A stretch of DNA of 26,424 nucleotides from Pseudomonadota bacterium (lineage in GTDB: Bacteria > Pseudomonadota > Gammaproteobacteria > Acidithiobacillales > Acidithiobacillaceae): contig JAKCBU010000001.1 in NCBI GenBank assembly GCA_021839095.1, positions 1 through 26,424 of the forward strand, read 5' to 3'. Made by a program: the position numbers and the translations under genes. The notes below the pieces were generated by a model, which was not told the DNA's origin, searched no databases, and worked only from the letters and a program-made list of their open reading frames with translations. How positions within the stretch are numbered: position 1 is the stretch's first letter; each line of letters begins with the position of its first letter. Positions 1 to 7,208 of this stretch are shown here, one piece after another.

Positions 1-1365
1 ATCTTCCTTGCTTTCAATTCTGCCATCATCCGGGATCTGCAACCGAAGCTCCGCACGCTCGGCAACCGGGTACGCGGACTCACCAGCCACCAGCTCGCCC
101 TGCAAAGCCTGCCCGACGATTTCCAGCGCGGCGTGAAAGCCAGCCTGGAAGCCGACAACGGGCAGATCGCGGTTCCCCAGATTATGGAATCCCTGCACCT
201 CGAAGCCTATGGGGATGAGGGTATCTATTGGAACAGTCTGCAACTGGGCTCCATCGTCAAACGCGCGACCGCCCGATTCTGCCAAAGCTGCGATTCGAAG
301 ATGACCCGCGCGCATATCCCCAATGCACAGCACTTGCCGCCCGGAGCGGTTGAGCGGGTTCTTCACGAATCACAACGCCTCTGGGACGCCTTTGAAACGC
401 TTTCCATTCCTATCCCGCATGACGTCTATTTCAAGATATGGGCGCTTGGCAATCCTCAATTGCCTGCAACCTATCGGCTCATCGACGAGGCCCAGGACAC
501 GAACCCTGCCCTCTTTGGCGTATTGCTCGCACAAAAGGACGGCCTCAATATCTGGGCCGGTGATCCTTACCAGTCCATCTATTCCTGGCGCGGTGCGCAA
601 AACGCCATCGAACTCGCCGCGAACCGCCCCGACGCCATATCCAGTCGTCTGACCCAATCCTTCCGCTTTGGCGAAGAAACCGCAGAGATGGCCAGCCGAT
701 TGTTGCGATGTGTCGGCGAAACCCATGCCGTACACGGCACCGGTTCCACCAAGGTGCAGTGCGCACCAGAAGATATCCAGCCACCGGATGTGGCCTGCAA
801 GGTGAACACTCCGTTTGCATGGATCGCATTCAGTAACGGGGCATTGATTCAAGCCGCACTCTCCTGTGTCGATGCCCATATTGCCTTCCATATCGTCGGT
901 CAGGGACGCGACCAGTTGGCCATTCTCTACTCGGCCATGGCCCTCAAGCGCGGAGAAATAAACCCTGGTGGTCCACTCGGAGCCTACCGGTACTGGAGCG
1001 ATCTCGAAGACGAAGCCGTTGAACAACCCGATGGTGAAGCGGCCCGATTGATTCGACTGCAGCAATACCCCGGACTCTATGATACCGCCGAAGCCCTGCG
1101 CAAAGGCACCAAACAGGAATTCGCAGCGCAGGTCATCCTCAGCACCGTCCACGCCGCCAAAGGCCGGGAATGGGATCTGGTCGTGCTGGATAAAGACCTC
1201 GACATCACCCGCGACAAAGGCGATAGGCGGATCTATCGCACCTTCAGTGGTGAACTCCACTTCGATAATCGTGAGGACATCCACCTGCGCTACGTCGCCA
1301 TCACCCGCGCCCGCAAACGCCTCGTGATGGCTTGCCGACAACTGTATCGGTGGCTCACCGATTAA
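1..1365 (+). CDS. UvrD/Rep-like superfamily 1 DNA helicase, 5' end outside window
   Basis: The frame is open from base 1, so the gene starts before the window; the GTG at 133 is internal. Visible SF1A helicase motifs, counted in codons from base 1, are a motif Ia-like FLAFNSAI (2-9), Walker B LIDEAQD (about 160), motif III GDPYQSIYSWRGA (about 187), motif IV SFRFGEE (about 220), motif V TVHAAKGREWD (about 382) and motif VI YVAITRARKR (about 431). Walker A must lie upstream of base 1. Family members are ATP-driven 3'-5' DNA unwinding motors. The gene sits about 1.3 kb upstream of a relaxase that lacks its own helicase domain, so it could supply unwinding during transfer; that role is inference. 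The next gene follows after 34 nt with its own ribosome binding site. Conventional MOBF relaxases carry a RecD-like helicase instead, so this would be a replacement and not a split half. Confidence 0.9.
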   Translation: MFLAFNSAIIRDLQPKLRTLGNRVRGLTSHQLALQSLPDDFQRGVKASLEADNGQIAVPQIMESLHLEAYGDEGIYWNSLQLGSIVKRATARFCQSCDSKMTRAHIPNAQHLPPGAVERVLHESQRLWDAFETLSIPIPHDVYFKIWALGNPQLPATYRLIDEAQDTNPALFGVLLAQKDGLNIWAGDPYQSIYSWRGAQNAIELAANRPDAISSRLTQSFRFGEETAEMASRLLRCVGETHAVHGTGSTKVQCAPEDIQPPDVACKVNTPFAWIAFSNGALIQAALSCVDAHIAFHIVGQGRDQLAILYSAMALKRGEINPGGPLGAYRYWSDLEDEAVEQPDGEAARLIRLQQYPGLYDTAEALRKGTKQEFAAQVILSTVHAAKGREWDLVVLDKDLDITRDKGDRRIYRTFSGELHFDNREDIHLRYVAITRARKRLVMACRQLYRWLTD

Positions 1366-1399
1366 ATAGTGGTAGACCTACCCATCCAAGGAGTGATCC

Positions 1400-1870
1400 A
1401 TGAAAGCATTATCCCACGCCCCTGCCCTGCTCTGTGCCGGCAGTTTGCTATTCAGCGCCGGTGCATGGGCGGATACGCCACCCAGTGCTGCGGTATCGCA
1501 GGCTCCGCTCACGGCCCCCGCCCCGGACAGTCCACAGGCCATATATGACCTGCACAAGCTCCTGAGAGAGGCGTACCGCAAGGGCGAGCAGGCGACCCAA
1601 GGAATGCCCAACGCAATCCCTGCTGCAGAACCCGCAGAACTCCCTAACCCCGCACTACCACATCCGGGCGTCATCGCGGTACCCCATCGCCCCATTCTGG
1701 CTGCTTGGGTCGAAGTCCTGCGCGACGCCATCACCACCTTGTCCAGCGCCTTCTTTATCGCCGCCTGGGGTTTTGCCATCGGCATGCTCCTGTTCGGGAT
1801 GGCAGCGATCCTCTATGCGCTCAGAGCCACTTCGCGCAGGGAAAGAGTGCGCAAAGACCAGGACGCATAA
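1400..1870 (+). CDS. Small exported protein with C-terminal membrane segment, function unknown
   Basis: The 156-residue product starts at an ATG preceded by AAGGAG with good spacing. It has a clear Sec signal peptide (residues 1 to about 24, basic start, hydrophobic core, ending AGAWA-D), then a Pro/Ala-rich periplasmic stretch, and a strong hydrophobic segment at about 117-142 followed by the positively charged tail RRERVRKDQDA. The predicted topology is periplasmic N-terminus with a short cytoplasmic tail. I do not recognise a family. It lies directly downstream of the helicase gene and is closed by an intrinsic terminator, so it is probably the last gene of that transcript. A role as an inner-membrane accessory of the transfer apparatus is plausible but not shown. 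Confidence 0.75.
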   Translation: MKALSHAPALLCAGSLLFSAGAWADTPPSAAVSQAPLTAPAPDSPQAIYDLHKLLREAYRKGEQATQGMPNAIPAAEPAELPNPALPHPGVIAVPHRPILAAWVEVLRDAITTLSSAFFIAAWGFAIGMLLFGMAAILYALRATSRRERVRKDQDA

Positions 1871-1894
1871 TGGCAATAGTTTGAGCGGTGTCTG

Positions 1895-1916
1895 GCCCGG
1901 TCTATCCGGGCTTTTT
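1895..1916 (+). terminator. Intrinsic terminator after the helicase operon
   Basis: A perfect 6-bp GC stem (GCCCGG / CCGGGC) with a 5-nt loop TCTAT is followed directly by a run of T. It lies 25 nt after the stop codon of the preceding gene and separates that transcript from the non-coding region upstream of the relaxase. Confidence 0.85.
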
Positions 1917-1957
1917 TACGCCTGCACCGCCCGATCCGTCCGCAGGGGACACCCCTC

Positions 1958-1963
1958 TATAAT
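1958..1963 (+). promoter_or_regulatory. Possible -10 element (TATAAT) entering the repeat array
   Basis: A perfect TATAAT lies just after the terminator and points towards the phased repeats and the relaxase gene. I see no good -35 hexamer at 16-18 bp upstream, so this is only a candidate. It would give the relaxase mRNA a leader of more than 600 nt containing the whole array. Confidence 0.3.
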
Positions 1964-2020
1964 CCGGTTTACCTGATGAGCACCGTGACAGCCCCAGGAG
2001 GATGCCCCAAGCCGCCCAAC

Positions 2021-2240
2021 CCTTCTGATTCATCGGAAAACCTTTTTTTACGGAAACCAATTGCGCACCATACCTTTTCTGTGCAGCGCACAACCTTTTT
2101 TCTCCGATAGAATTTTGAAGCGCAGCCTTTTTGTTGTGCTGGGAATCCTTTTTTATCCATAACAACCCCTTTTTTCATCCTGCAAAAACCTTTTATTGGC
2201 ACGTCATAAACCTTTTGAGAGACGCCGGTAAACCTTTTTT
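2021..2240 (+). repeat. Array of ten helically phased CCTTTT elements
   Basis: CC(T)n elements start at 2021 (CCTTCT variant), 2041, 2073, 2094, 2126, 2147, 2168, 2189, 2211 and 2233. The spacings are 20, 32, 21, 32, 21, 21, 21, 22 and 22 bp, that is, two or three turns of B-DNA, so all elements face one side of the helix. Most are preceded by A residues (aaCCTTTTt). The spacings are not multiples of three, so coding is not the constraint. Arrays of this kind are typical of plasmid centromeres, iterons or bent DNA at transfer origins. The same core appears in three promoters of this window. It lies upstream of the relaxase and about 5 kb from parM. Centromere is my favoured reading; iterons for replication and a regulatory array are alternatives. 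Confidence 0.75.
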
Positions 2241-2630
2241 GAGATGCCGGATACGGCTGATAACCCCTGCCGATTCCCTGCTGATCCGGCTGTCGCACAG
2301 GGGGAATCCCGGTGCATTTCTGTGGTAAACCGCAGCCTACGTCCGCCGCAGGTTTACCCGTGTCTTTCCTACTCTATAACTTTCTCGGGTATCTCAATTT
2401 CGAGGGGTTTGAGCGAGCGCATTTCGATTTCACCCCCCTGTCCATGGCGGGGTTTATCTCAGCTCCAGGAACGTGATTTTTATCGGTCGCAGCATTGCGT
2501 CGGAGCGATTCTGAACGGCTTGTCCGAAAGGTCTGATGGAGTCGAAATCGCGGACGATGCATCAAATCCCATTTCCGGACAAAGCAGAATCCTTGCCCGA
2601 CAACATCATTGCGGAAGTGAGGTAAGAAAG
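2241..2630. other. Non-coding stretch upstream of relaxase, possible oriT at 2324-2366
   Basis: No convincing gene lies here. The relaxase frame is open upstream, but its homology begins at 2631 and the upstream translation looks random. An inverted repeat GGTAAACC (2324-2331) / GGTTTACC (2351-2358) is followed 3 nt later by TGTCT at 2361-2365. In R388-type MOBF origins a hairpin arm is followed at a similar distance by TGTCT just before the nick, so a nick after 2365 is conceivable. The 19-nt loop is larger than usual and the bases after the proposed nick do not match R388. GGTAAACC also occurs at 2227-2234, and its complement at 1966-1973 and 3760-3767. Confidence 0.35.
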
Positions 2631-3737
2631 ATGCTAACCAGCAAAACATGGAATGATGCCGACAGTACGGCGGCCTATTATCTCGACAGCGAGCAGGTAG
2701 ACCAGGTGGATCATGCGGTCTGGTTTGGGAAAACCTGCGGCTTTCTGACGGGATGGCCAGAACGAGTGGACAGCGAAAACCTGATGCACCTGCTGGAGCC
2801 TGCCTTTGCCAGTCCGTTACGGTCGCACCGCAAGCCCGCCATAGATTTGGCCTTCACGGCACCCAAGCCGGTCTCCGTACTGGCCGCGCTGACCGATGCA
2901 CCCAAGCGTGAAGCGATCATCCATGCCCATCTGGAGGCCGTGCGCAAGGCCATGACGCGCATTGAAACCGAGTATGCCATGGTAAAGCTGACAGCGGCCA
3001 AGGCGCAGGAGATCATCAAGGCGACCGATGGCCGGGTACGCGCGATCCGCTTCGCACCCAGCCAGCGCAAGAGTTCGCCGGGCAAAGACAAAGATCCCGA
3101 AAAAGAACAGGTGTACCTGCGCACCCATAATCTGGCGGCGGCGCTGTTTACCCATTTTTGCGCGCGACCCGTGGACGGCGAACCCGACCCCAATCTGCAC
3201 ACCCATTGTCTGATTCCCCGCATTACCCAGCGCGGTGACGGAGAATGGGGCACCCTGCTCATCAACGTGGATACCAAAGCACCCGAAGTGAACCGTCCCT
3301 ATGGCGACACCTTGCTCGACGGATTAAAAAAACTGGGCATCTCCGCCCGCAGCTCCACCACGCTCGGCATTGAAATCTCCGGCATCTCCAACGATTTGCT
3401 GGACGCCTTTTCGCGCCGCTCCCGAAAGATCGGGGTAACCTGCGAAGCCTATGACCGGTCTGACGCGGCCGGAGAACCCAGCCCCGCCGAAAAACGCCTT
3501 GCCGCCCTTTTTACCCGCGAGGCCAAAGGGGATGTTCCCTGGATGGAGCGCATACCCGGTTGGCGGCGTCGCGCCATCGCCGTGGTGGCTGGCTCCCAAA
3601 TCGAAGCCATGCGCGGGATGTTGAGCGATACGCATACCCAGGAATTGTGGAAACGCTTATGGGCGTCCTGGGAAATGCCGCAACAAGCACATAGCGACGA
3701 TCCGGCACCGAAAACCGGTATCTTTCCGCAGCGCTGA
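2631..3737 (+). CDS. MOBF-family (TrwC/TraI-type) conjugative relaxase, relaxase domain only
   Basis: The start is set at the ATG at 2631 (GAGG upstream); the sequence before it shows no homology. The 368-residue product has the TrwC relaxase fold: the N-terminal tyrosine pair AAYY (Y16, Y17), the core motif DLAFTAPKPVSVLAAL (about 72-87), and the metal-binding histidines H175 and H190/H192 in DPNLHTHCLI. Relaxases nick oriT, stay covalently bound through tyrosine and pilot the strand into the recipient. TrwC is 966 and F TraI 1756 residues; here the helicase domain is absent and the protein ends soon after the relaxase domain in a Pro/Ala-containing tail. The second TrwC tyrosine pair (around Y26) is replaced by VWFG, so only one tyrosine site is available. 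IncI-type systems normally use MOBP relaxases, so the pairing is unusual. Confidence 0.9.
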   Translation: MLTSKTWNDADSTAAYYLDSEQVDQVDHAVWFGKTCGFLTGWPERVDSENLMHLLEPAFASPLRSHRKPAIDLAFTAPKPVSVLAALTDAPKREAIIHAHLEAVRKAMTRIETEYAMVKLTAAKAQEIIKATDGRVRAIRFAPSQRKSSPGKDKDPEKEQVYLRTHNLAAALFTHFCARPVDGEPDPNLHTHCLIPRITQRGDGEWGTLLINVDTKAPEVNRPYGDTLLDGLKKLGISARSSTTLGIEISGISNDLLDAFSRRSRKIGVTCEAYDRSDAAGEPSPAEKRLAALFTREAKGDVPWMERIPGWRRRAIAVVAGSQIEAMRGMLSDTHTQELWKRLWASWEMPQQAHSDDPAPKTGIFPQR

Positions 3738-3822
3738 TGGGCTCACGCAGCGCATCTTGGGTTTACCGCGGTTTCGTGCCACTCTCCATGTATTTCATCC
3801 CTCGTCCAAAGGAGTTCTTTGT

Positions 3823-4077
3823 ATGCCATCTTCTGAAACCCTGATTTCCGTGCGTAGCGATGTGGCCAAGGATCTTGAATATATCTGTACGGAAAGCGAA
3901 TGCGACATCCATACCGTGCTGACCGACCTGATCGCGCATATGGGCGACAAAGACGGTGCCGCCATCCAGATTTATCATGCGCACCATGCACCGAAAAACG
4001 ATCTGGAAATGCCGACAACCTTGCATCATCCGGAGCAGGAAGTGCTTTCCGATGAACACCCGGATCGTCCTTTTTAG
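3823..4077 (+). CDS. Small probable ribbon-helix-helix DNA-binding protein
   Basis: The 84-residue product starts at the ATG at 3823, which has AAAGGAG upstream. Residues 5 to about 42 read as a short beta strand (TLISVRS), a helix (DVAKDLEYICTESE) and a second helix (IHTVLTDLIAHMG), the order seen in ribbon-helix-helix proteins. The rest is His- and acid-rich and probably flexible. Small RHH proteins beside relaxase genes (TrwA, NikA, TraY of F) bind oriT and repress their own operon. Position next to the relaxase and the array at 2021-2240 fits such a role, but I infer the fold from pattern only. The stop codon is 10 nt before the promoter block of the dotD operon. Confidence 0.6.
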   Translation: MPSSETLISVRSDVAKDLEYICTESECDIHTVLTDLIAHMGDKDGAAIQIYHAHHAPKNDLEMPTTLHHPEQEVLSDEHPDRPF

Positions 4078-4087
4078 AGGGGTTCGC

Positions 4088-4117
4088 AAAGCAAAAAGGT
4101 TTATCCCGTTTATAAAT
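4088..4117 (+). promoter_or_regulatory. Shared promoter block, copy 1 (dotD operon)
   Basis: AAAGCAAAAAGG (4088-4099), 11 nt, then TATAAA (4111-4116), which begins 38 nt before the dotD ATG. The same ungapped arrangement occurs before 20596 (minus strand) and 20821. The hexamer at the -35 position, AAAGCA, is far from TTGACA, so activator dependence or regulator overlap is likely. A CCTTTTT at 4069-4075 makes an inverted pair with AAAAAGG at 4093-4099. Confidence 0.65.
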
Positions 4118-4148
4118 TCCGCATGAACCGCAGCTTTGAGGAAAAACC

Positions 4149-4622
4149 ATGCGCAACACCACACGAATAACGGGAATAACGATAGCTTTGGTCGTACTGG
4201 CAGGTTGTGCGCATGTCCCTCCCCCCAACCCCCCTGCCCTGCCGGTGCGGCCCATCCAAGGGGCATTGACCCGCTCGGCGCATCAGGTCGCCCGCGCCTG
4301 GACGGTGCTCGATGAAGAAAACGCCGCCGTGCATCCGCCCGTGGTGCAAAACGCGCCCATCTTGCCGCCCGAACTGACCCGCACGGTGGATTTCCCATGG
4401 AACGGGCCGCTGGTTCCCCTCGTGCATAAACTCGCTAGCATGGCAGGTTATACCGTCGCCGTGCGTGGACCGGCACCGGCAGCCCCCATCGTGGTCACGC
4501 TCCACGGCCGGCACACGGTATTCAACGCCCTGCAAATCGTAGGCGAACAGGCTGGCGCGCTGGCGGATATTCGCCTCAATGCCCGACAACAACGGATTGT
4601 TGTGCAGTACGCGGGCGCCTGA
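4149..4622 (+). CDS. dotD: DotD/TraH-like T4SS outer-membrane lipoprotein
   Basis: The 157-residue product has a lipoprotein signal with lipobox LAGC (C20), a Pro-rich linker, and a C-terminal half with the secretin N0-like DotD fold (PWNGPLVPLVHKLASMAGY ... VTLHGRHTVFNALQIVGEQAG ... IVVQYA). DotD joins DotC and DotH in the outer-membrane core of Dot/Icm and IncI T4SSs; TraH is the IncI counterpart. The start has GAGG upstream. It is the first gene of a tight cluster, dotC following after 25 nt, and order dotD-dotC-dotB-icmT matches IncI traH-I-J-K. The upstream promoter block is shared with the dotA operon, which fits coordinated assembly. Confidence 0.88.
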   Translation: MRNTTRITGITIALVVLAGCAHVPPPNPPALPVRPIQGALTRSAHQVARAWTVLDEENAAVHPPVVQNAPILPPELTRTVDFPWNGPLVPLVHKLASMAGYTVAVRGPAPAAPIVVTLHGRHTVFNALQIVGEQAGALADIRLNARQQRIVVQYAGA

Positions 4623-4647
4623 GATGTTCTCTGGGAGAAATTAAGTC

Positions 4648-5397
4648 ATGTGGACCTTGCCTGATTTACAAAATCTGACCAAAACCGAACAGATGCAAGT
4701 TCAGCACCTGAAAAAAAATGCCACACCCCTGCAGCTTCGGAAAAAAGCCATCGAGCAGACGGCGGAAAGTTTCGGAGCGCAGGGCGGTCTGGCCTGGCGA
4801 TCCCAGCAGATTGATGCGCAACTGAACAGCATCGCCGCGCAACTGGACCGAGTGTACAACTTCGCACCGCTGTCCCTTCCGGGGCATGTTCTGCCCCCGG
4901 TCATCGAAGGCGGCAGTCAGGCGCGCCTCGTGCATGCCGACGCGCTGCGGACCAGCACCCAGGATTATCGCATCGTCATCCCGGCACGCTTCGTCTCCGT
5001 GCTGCCGACCTGGCGGTCGTATCTGTACCTGTCGTTCAAGGAACCGCAGTTGTCCACTATTCCCCCTGCCCTGCTGCCCCACACCACACTGGAAGAAGTC
5101 TGGTGGAAAAAGGCCGCAGCACTCGGCTGGCAGGCGGGAGAGCAGGAGGCCGGCGGACTCTTTCGCAATGGTCTGGCCCGACTCACGCGCGATGAGGTAG
5201 GCATGATCCGCTATCGACGCCTGATGCTGTCTGGGGAAGTGCAGCCACCCATGATCGAACAGGCGAATCTCGGTGTGGAACGGGATGAGCGGGTGCTGGA
5301 TCGGGCGGCGCGGATGCAGGTCGGCGTCACCCTGCATCGGATTACCTTGCCCGCCGGTTTTGCGCCCCCCAAGGACTGGAAGGTGCTGCCGCGATGA
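4648..5397 (+). CDS. dotC: DotC/TraI-like T4SS core protein lacking a signal peptide
   Basis: The 249-residue product aligns by eye with Legionella DotC: AIEQTAESFGAQGGLAWRS, QIDAQLNSIAAQLDRVYNF, HVLPPVI, and the aromatic PTWRSYLYLSF block. DotC is a lipoprotein of the outer-membrane core that helps DotH assemble. Here the protein begins at what is the mature part in Legionella, with no hydrophobic signal and no lipobox. An in-frame TAA 6 nt before the ATG rules out an upstream in-frame extension, so a missing signal peptide would need a sequence error or another route. The stop overlaps the next gene by ATGA, implying translational coupling. Confidence 0.92.
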   Translation: MWTLPDLQNLTKTEQMQVQHLKKNATPLQLRKKAIEQTAESFGAQGGLAWRSQQIDAQLNSIAAQLDRVYNFAPLSLPGHVLPPVIEGGSQARLVHADALRTSTQDYRIVIPARFVSVLPTWRSYLYLSFKEPQLSTIPPALLPHTTLEEVWWKKAAALGWQAGEQEAGGLFRNGLARLTRDEVGMIRYRRLMLSGEVQPPMIEQANLGVERDERVLDRAARMQVGVTLHRITLPAGFAPPKDWKVLPR

Positions 5398-6047
5398 TTC
5401 TGCAATCCGAATCCGCACTGGACCTGAACACCCTGGAAAGCAGTGTGCTGCTCGTCGGCGGCTTGTGGTCGGGTGGACTGAACAGTTTGCGGGACGCCGC
5501 CTTGTCGGTCGCGCGGGAGGGTCAACGTATCCAGGTCTTCGACGGGCATGGTGACTGGACCGCGCGGCAACCCGCGATCGGATCGCACATACAGGTGATC
5601 GACAAACCTTATCGCCGCTCGCCGGTGTTGCCCGCCGGCCAGATTCAGGTATGGCGTGCGCCGTGCCGTGAGCCGCAAGATATGGATGCCTTGTGGCTGG
5701 CCCTCGATCCAAATTCCGGAGCGCCGGGACCGGATGTTTTTATTTTCTCCCGTACCCTGCCGATGCTCCGCCACGGCTGGGCCACGCTGGATAGCTGGAT
5801 TGGTGCCTGGGAAGATCGGACGCGGATTATTTTCTACGTGGATGGCCTCGATCTCTATACCTTCTTGTTGCCACTGGTACGGGAAGTCATTCTCTATCCC
5901 CATGAAGTCGGTCCGGAGATCGAGTTTGCCTTGAATGCGGGTGGTTTGAGCACTTCCGAGTGGAACAACCTGCCGCCCGGACAATTTGTGCGCTTGCCTG
6001 ATCCGCTGAACTCGGTGCCCACGGCCCTACCGGAGCGCTTCCTGTGA
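5394..6047 (+). CDS. Degenerate P-loop (HerA/FtsK/T4CP-like) protein, function unknown
   Basis: The 217-residue product is coupled to dotC (ATGA overlap) and to dotB (GTGA overlap). Its layout resembles a minimal HerA/FtsK/VirD4-type ATPase: a strand plus glycine loop VLLVGGLWSGGLNSLRDAA (about 19-37) where Walker A should be, then GQRIQVFDGHGDW (about 43-55) like the DxxGD strand after the P-loop of type IV coupling proteins, a Walker B-like IIFYVDGLDLY (about 144-154), and an end NNLPPGQFVRLPDP like the closing strand of those ATPases. The Walker A lysine is missing, so ATP hydrolysis is unlikely. It may be a structural partner of the DotB motor. The family link is pattern-based inference; no IncI gene lies at this place as far as I recall. 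Confidence 0.6.
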   Translation: MILQSESALDLNTLESSVLLVGGLWSGGLNSLRDAALSVAREGQRIQVFDGHGDWTARQPAIGSHIQVIDKPYRRSPVLPAGQIQVWRAPCREPQDMDALWLALDPNSGAPGPDVFIFSRTLPMLRHGWATLDSWIGAWEDRTRIIFYVDGLDLYTFLLPLVREVILYPHEVGPEIEFALNAGGLSTSEWNNLPPGQFVRLPDPLNSVPTALPERFL

Positions 6048-7195
6048 CGCCTGCATACGCTGGTCTGAGCGCCTTCGACATCGGGATGCGCATCTATAGC
6101 GAAAATGATGCGGCAAGCTGGCTGCAGATGGTGTTTCGGGCATTCCCCGCGTTTTCCGATCTCGATCTGCAATCGGAAATGGAACCCGTGGTTATGGTGC
6201 ATGGCAAGCGCATCGTGCTGCCGCGCACCATGGACCATAACGAAGTCGTACAGGTCGTGGAAGCCCTCTATCCCAACGGCTGGGCCTTCCTGCAACGGGA
6301 ACAGGGCGGGGCCAACACGGCGTACTCGCTGCAGATTGCCCACCATGATGCACACGGGCTGCCAGAACGGGTGCGGTTGCGCTTTAATGCGGTGTTGTGC
6401 CGCGACCCCATCAACCCGTCTGCGAAGTCTGCCGGGATTCAGGTGACCATGCGGGCCATCAGTGAATCGCCCCCGGACTGGCGCACGCTACAGATCCCGG
6501 ACGACGTGCTCGAAAACTTCTTCTTCCCGGACGGGATCGTACTGGTCACCGGACCCACAGGCAGCGGCAAAAGCACCCTGATGGCGGCCATGATTGGCCG
6601 CGCACTCGAAGATGAGCGCTTTGAACATCACAAGTTCATCACTGCGGAAGCGCCGATCGAGTTTGTTTTCCGGCATCCCCGCGTCTCCCAGTCAGAGATC
6701 CCGCGTCACATCCAGACCTTTGACCGGGCCATCGAAGAAGCCATGCGCCGCCGGCCCAATGTCATTATGGTCGGGGAATTGCGGGATCGGGCCACGATTA
6801 TTGCCGCGTTGACCGCAGCGATGACCGGACACTATGTGCTCGGCACCCTGCACGCAACCGGCGTCGCCAATGCCGTTGCCCGCACCGTCAAGAGCTTTCC
6901 GCGCGAGGAAGCGGACTCCCTGGCCAATGACCTTTGCGACTCGTTACGCATGGTCATTTCGCAGCGCTTGTTGCCCGCTCCGGACGGCACCTTGCAGGCC
7001 GTGCGGGAGTGGCTGATCTTCACCGAAGAAATGCGGTTGCAGTTGCTCAAAACCCCGTTTGATCGGATCACGCCGACCATTTCCGAGATGGTGAAAGCCT
7101 ATGGGCATCCCTTCTCGGAGGATGCCCGTGCATGGCATGCGAAAGGCCGGATCACCGACCATGCCCTGCAGTGGCTACTCAGCAGTTACGGATGA
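6044..7195 (+). CDS. dotB: DotB/TraJ-like T4SS secretion ATPase
   Basis: The 383-residue product (Legionella DotB is about 377) starts with GTG overlapping the preceding TGA. It has the PilT/VirB11-type ATPase motifs: Walker A GPTGSGKST (about 169-177), the Asp box EAPIEF, Walker B VIMVGELRD, and the His-box segment TGHYVLGTLHATG. DotB forms a cytoplasmic hexamer that docks on DotO and powers substrate transfer; TraJ is the IncI counterpart. Its N-terminal domain is of normal length. The next gene, icmT, follows after 13 nt with its own AGGAG. I see nothing broken. Confidence 0.95.
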   Translation: MTPAYAGLSAFDIGMRIYSENDAASWLQMVFRAFPAFSDLDLQSEMEPVVMVHGKRIVLPRTMDHNEVVQVVEALYPNGWAFLQREQGGANTAYSLQIAHHDAHGLPERVRLRFNAVLCRDPINPSAKSAGIQVTMRAISESPPDWRTLQIPDDVLENFFFPDGIVLVTGPTGSGKSTLMAAMIGRALEDERFEHHKFITAEAPIEFVFRHPRVSQSEIPRHIQTFDRAIEEAMRRRPNVIMVGELRDRATIIAALTAAMTGHYVLGTLHATGVANAVARTVKSFPREEADSLANDLCDSLRMVISQRLLPAPDGTLQAVREWLIFTEEMRLQLLKTPFDRITPTISEMVKAYGHPFSEDARAWHAKGRITDHALQWLLSSYG

Positions 7196-7208
7196 ACAGG
7201 AGATTTCT

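Noticed and set aside
370..1341. Minus-strand 323-codon frame opposite the helicase
   Set aside because: It is the shadow of a gene with full helicase motifs on the plus strand and has no recognisable features of its own.
2021..2240. CRISPR array
   Set aside because: The repeated unit is only about 6-9 bp and spacing is 20-32 bp; there is no 25-40 bp repeat, and no cas genes.
1902..2298. Minus-strand frames with a repeated K-K-G-F pattern about every seven residues
   Set aside because: The pattern comes from the AAAAGG elements. Spacings of 20, 22 and 32 bp break the reading frame, and there is no ribosome binding site, so the repeats are kept for DNA phasing and not for a protein.
2244..2630. 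N-terminal extension of the relaxase to an ATG at 2244
   Set aside because: The MOBF homology with its catalytic tyrosines begins at 2631, that ATG has a ribosome binding site, and the upstream translation looks random and overlaps the array.
4069..4099. CCTTTTT / AAAAAGG inverted pair as a terminator after the small RHH gene
   Set aside because: The stem is AT-rich, the loop is 17 nt and there is no T run after it; the right arm belongs to the shared promoter block.
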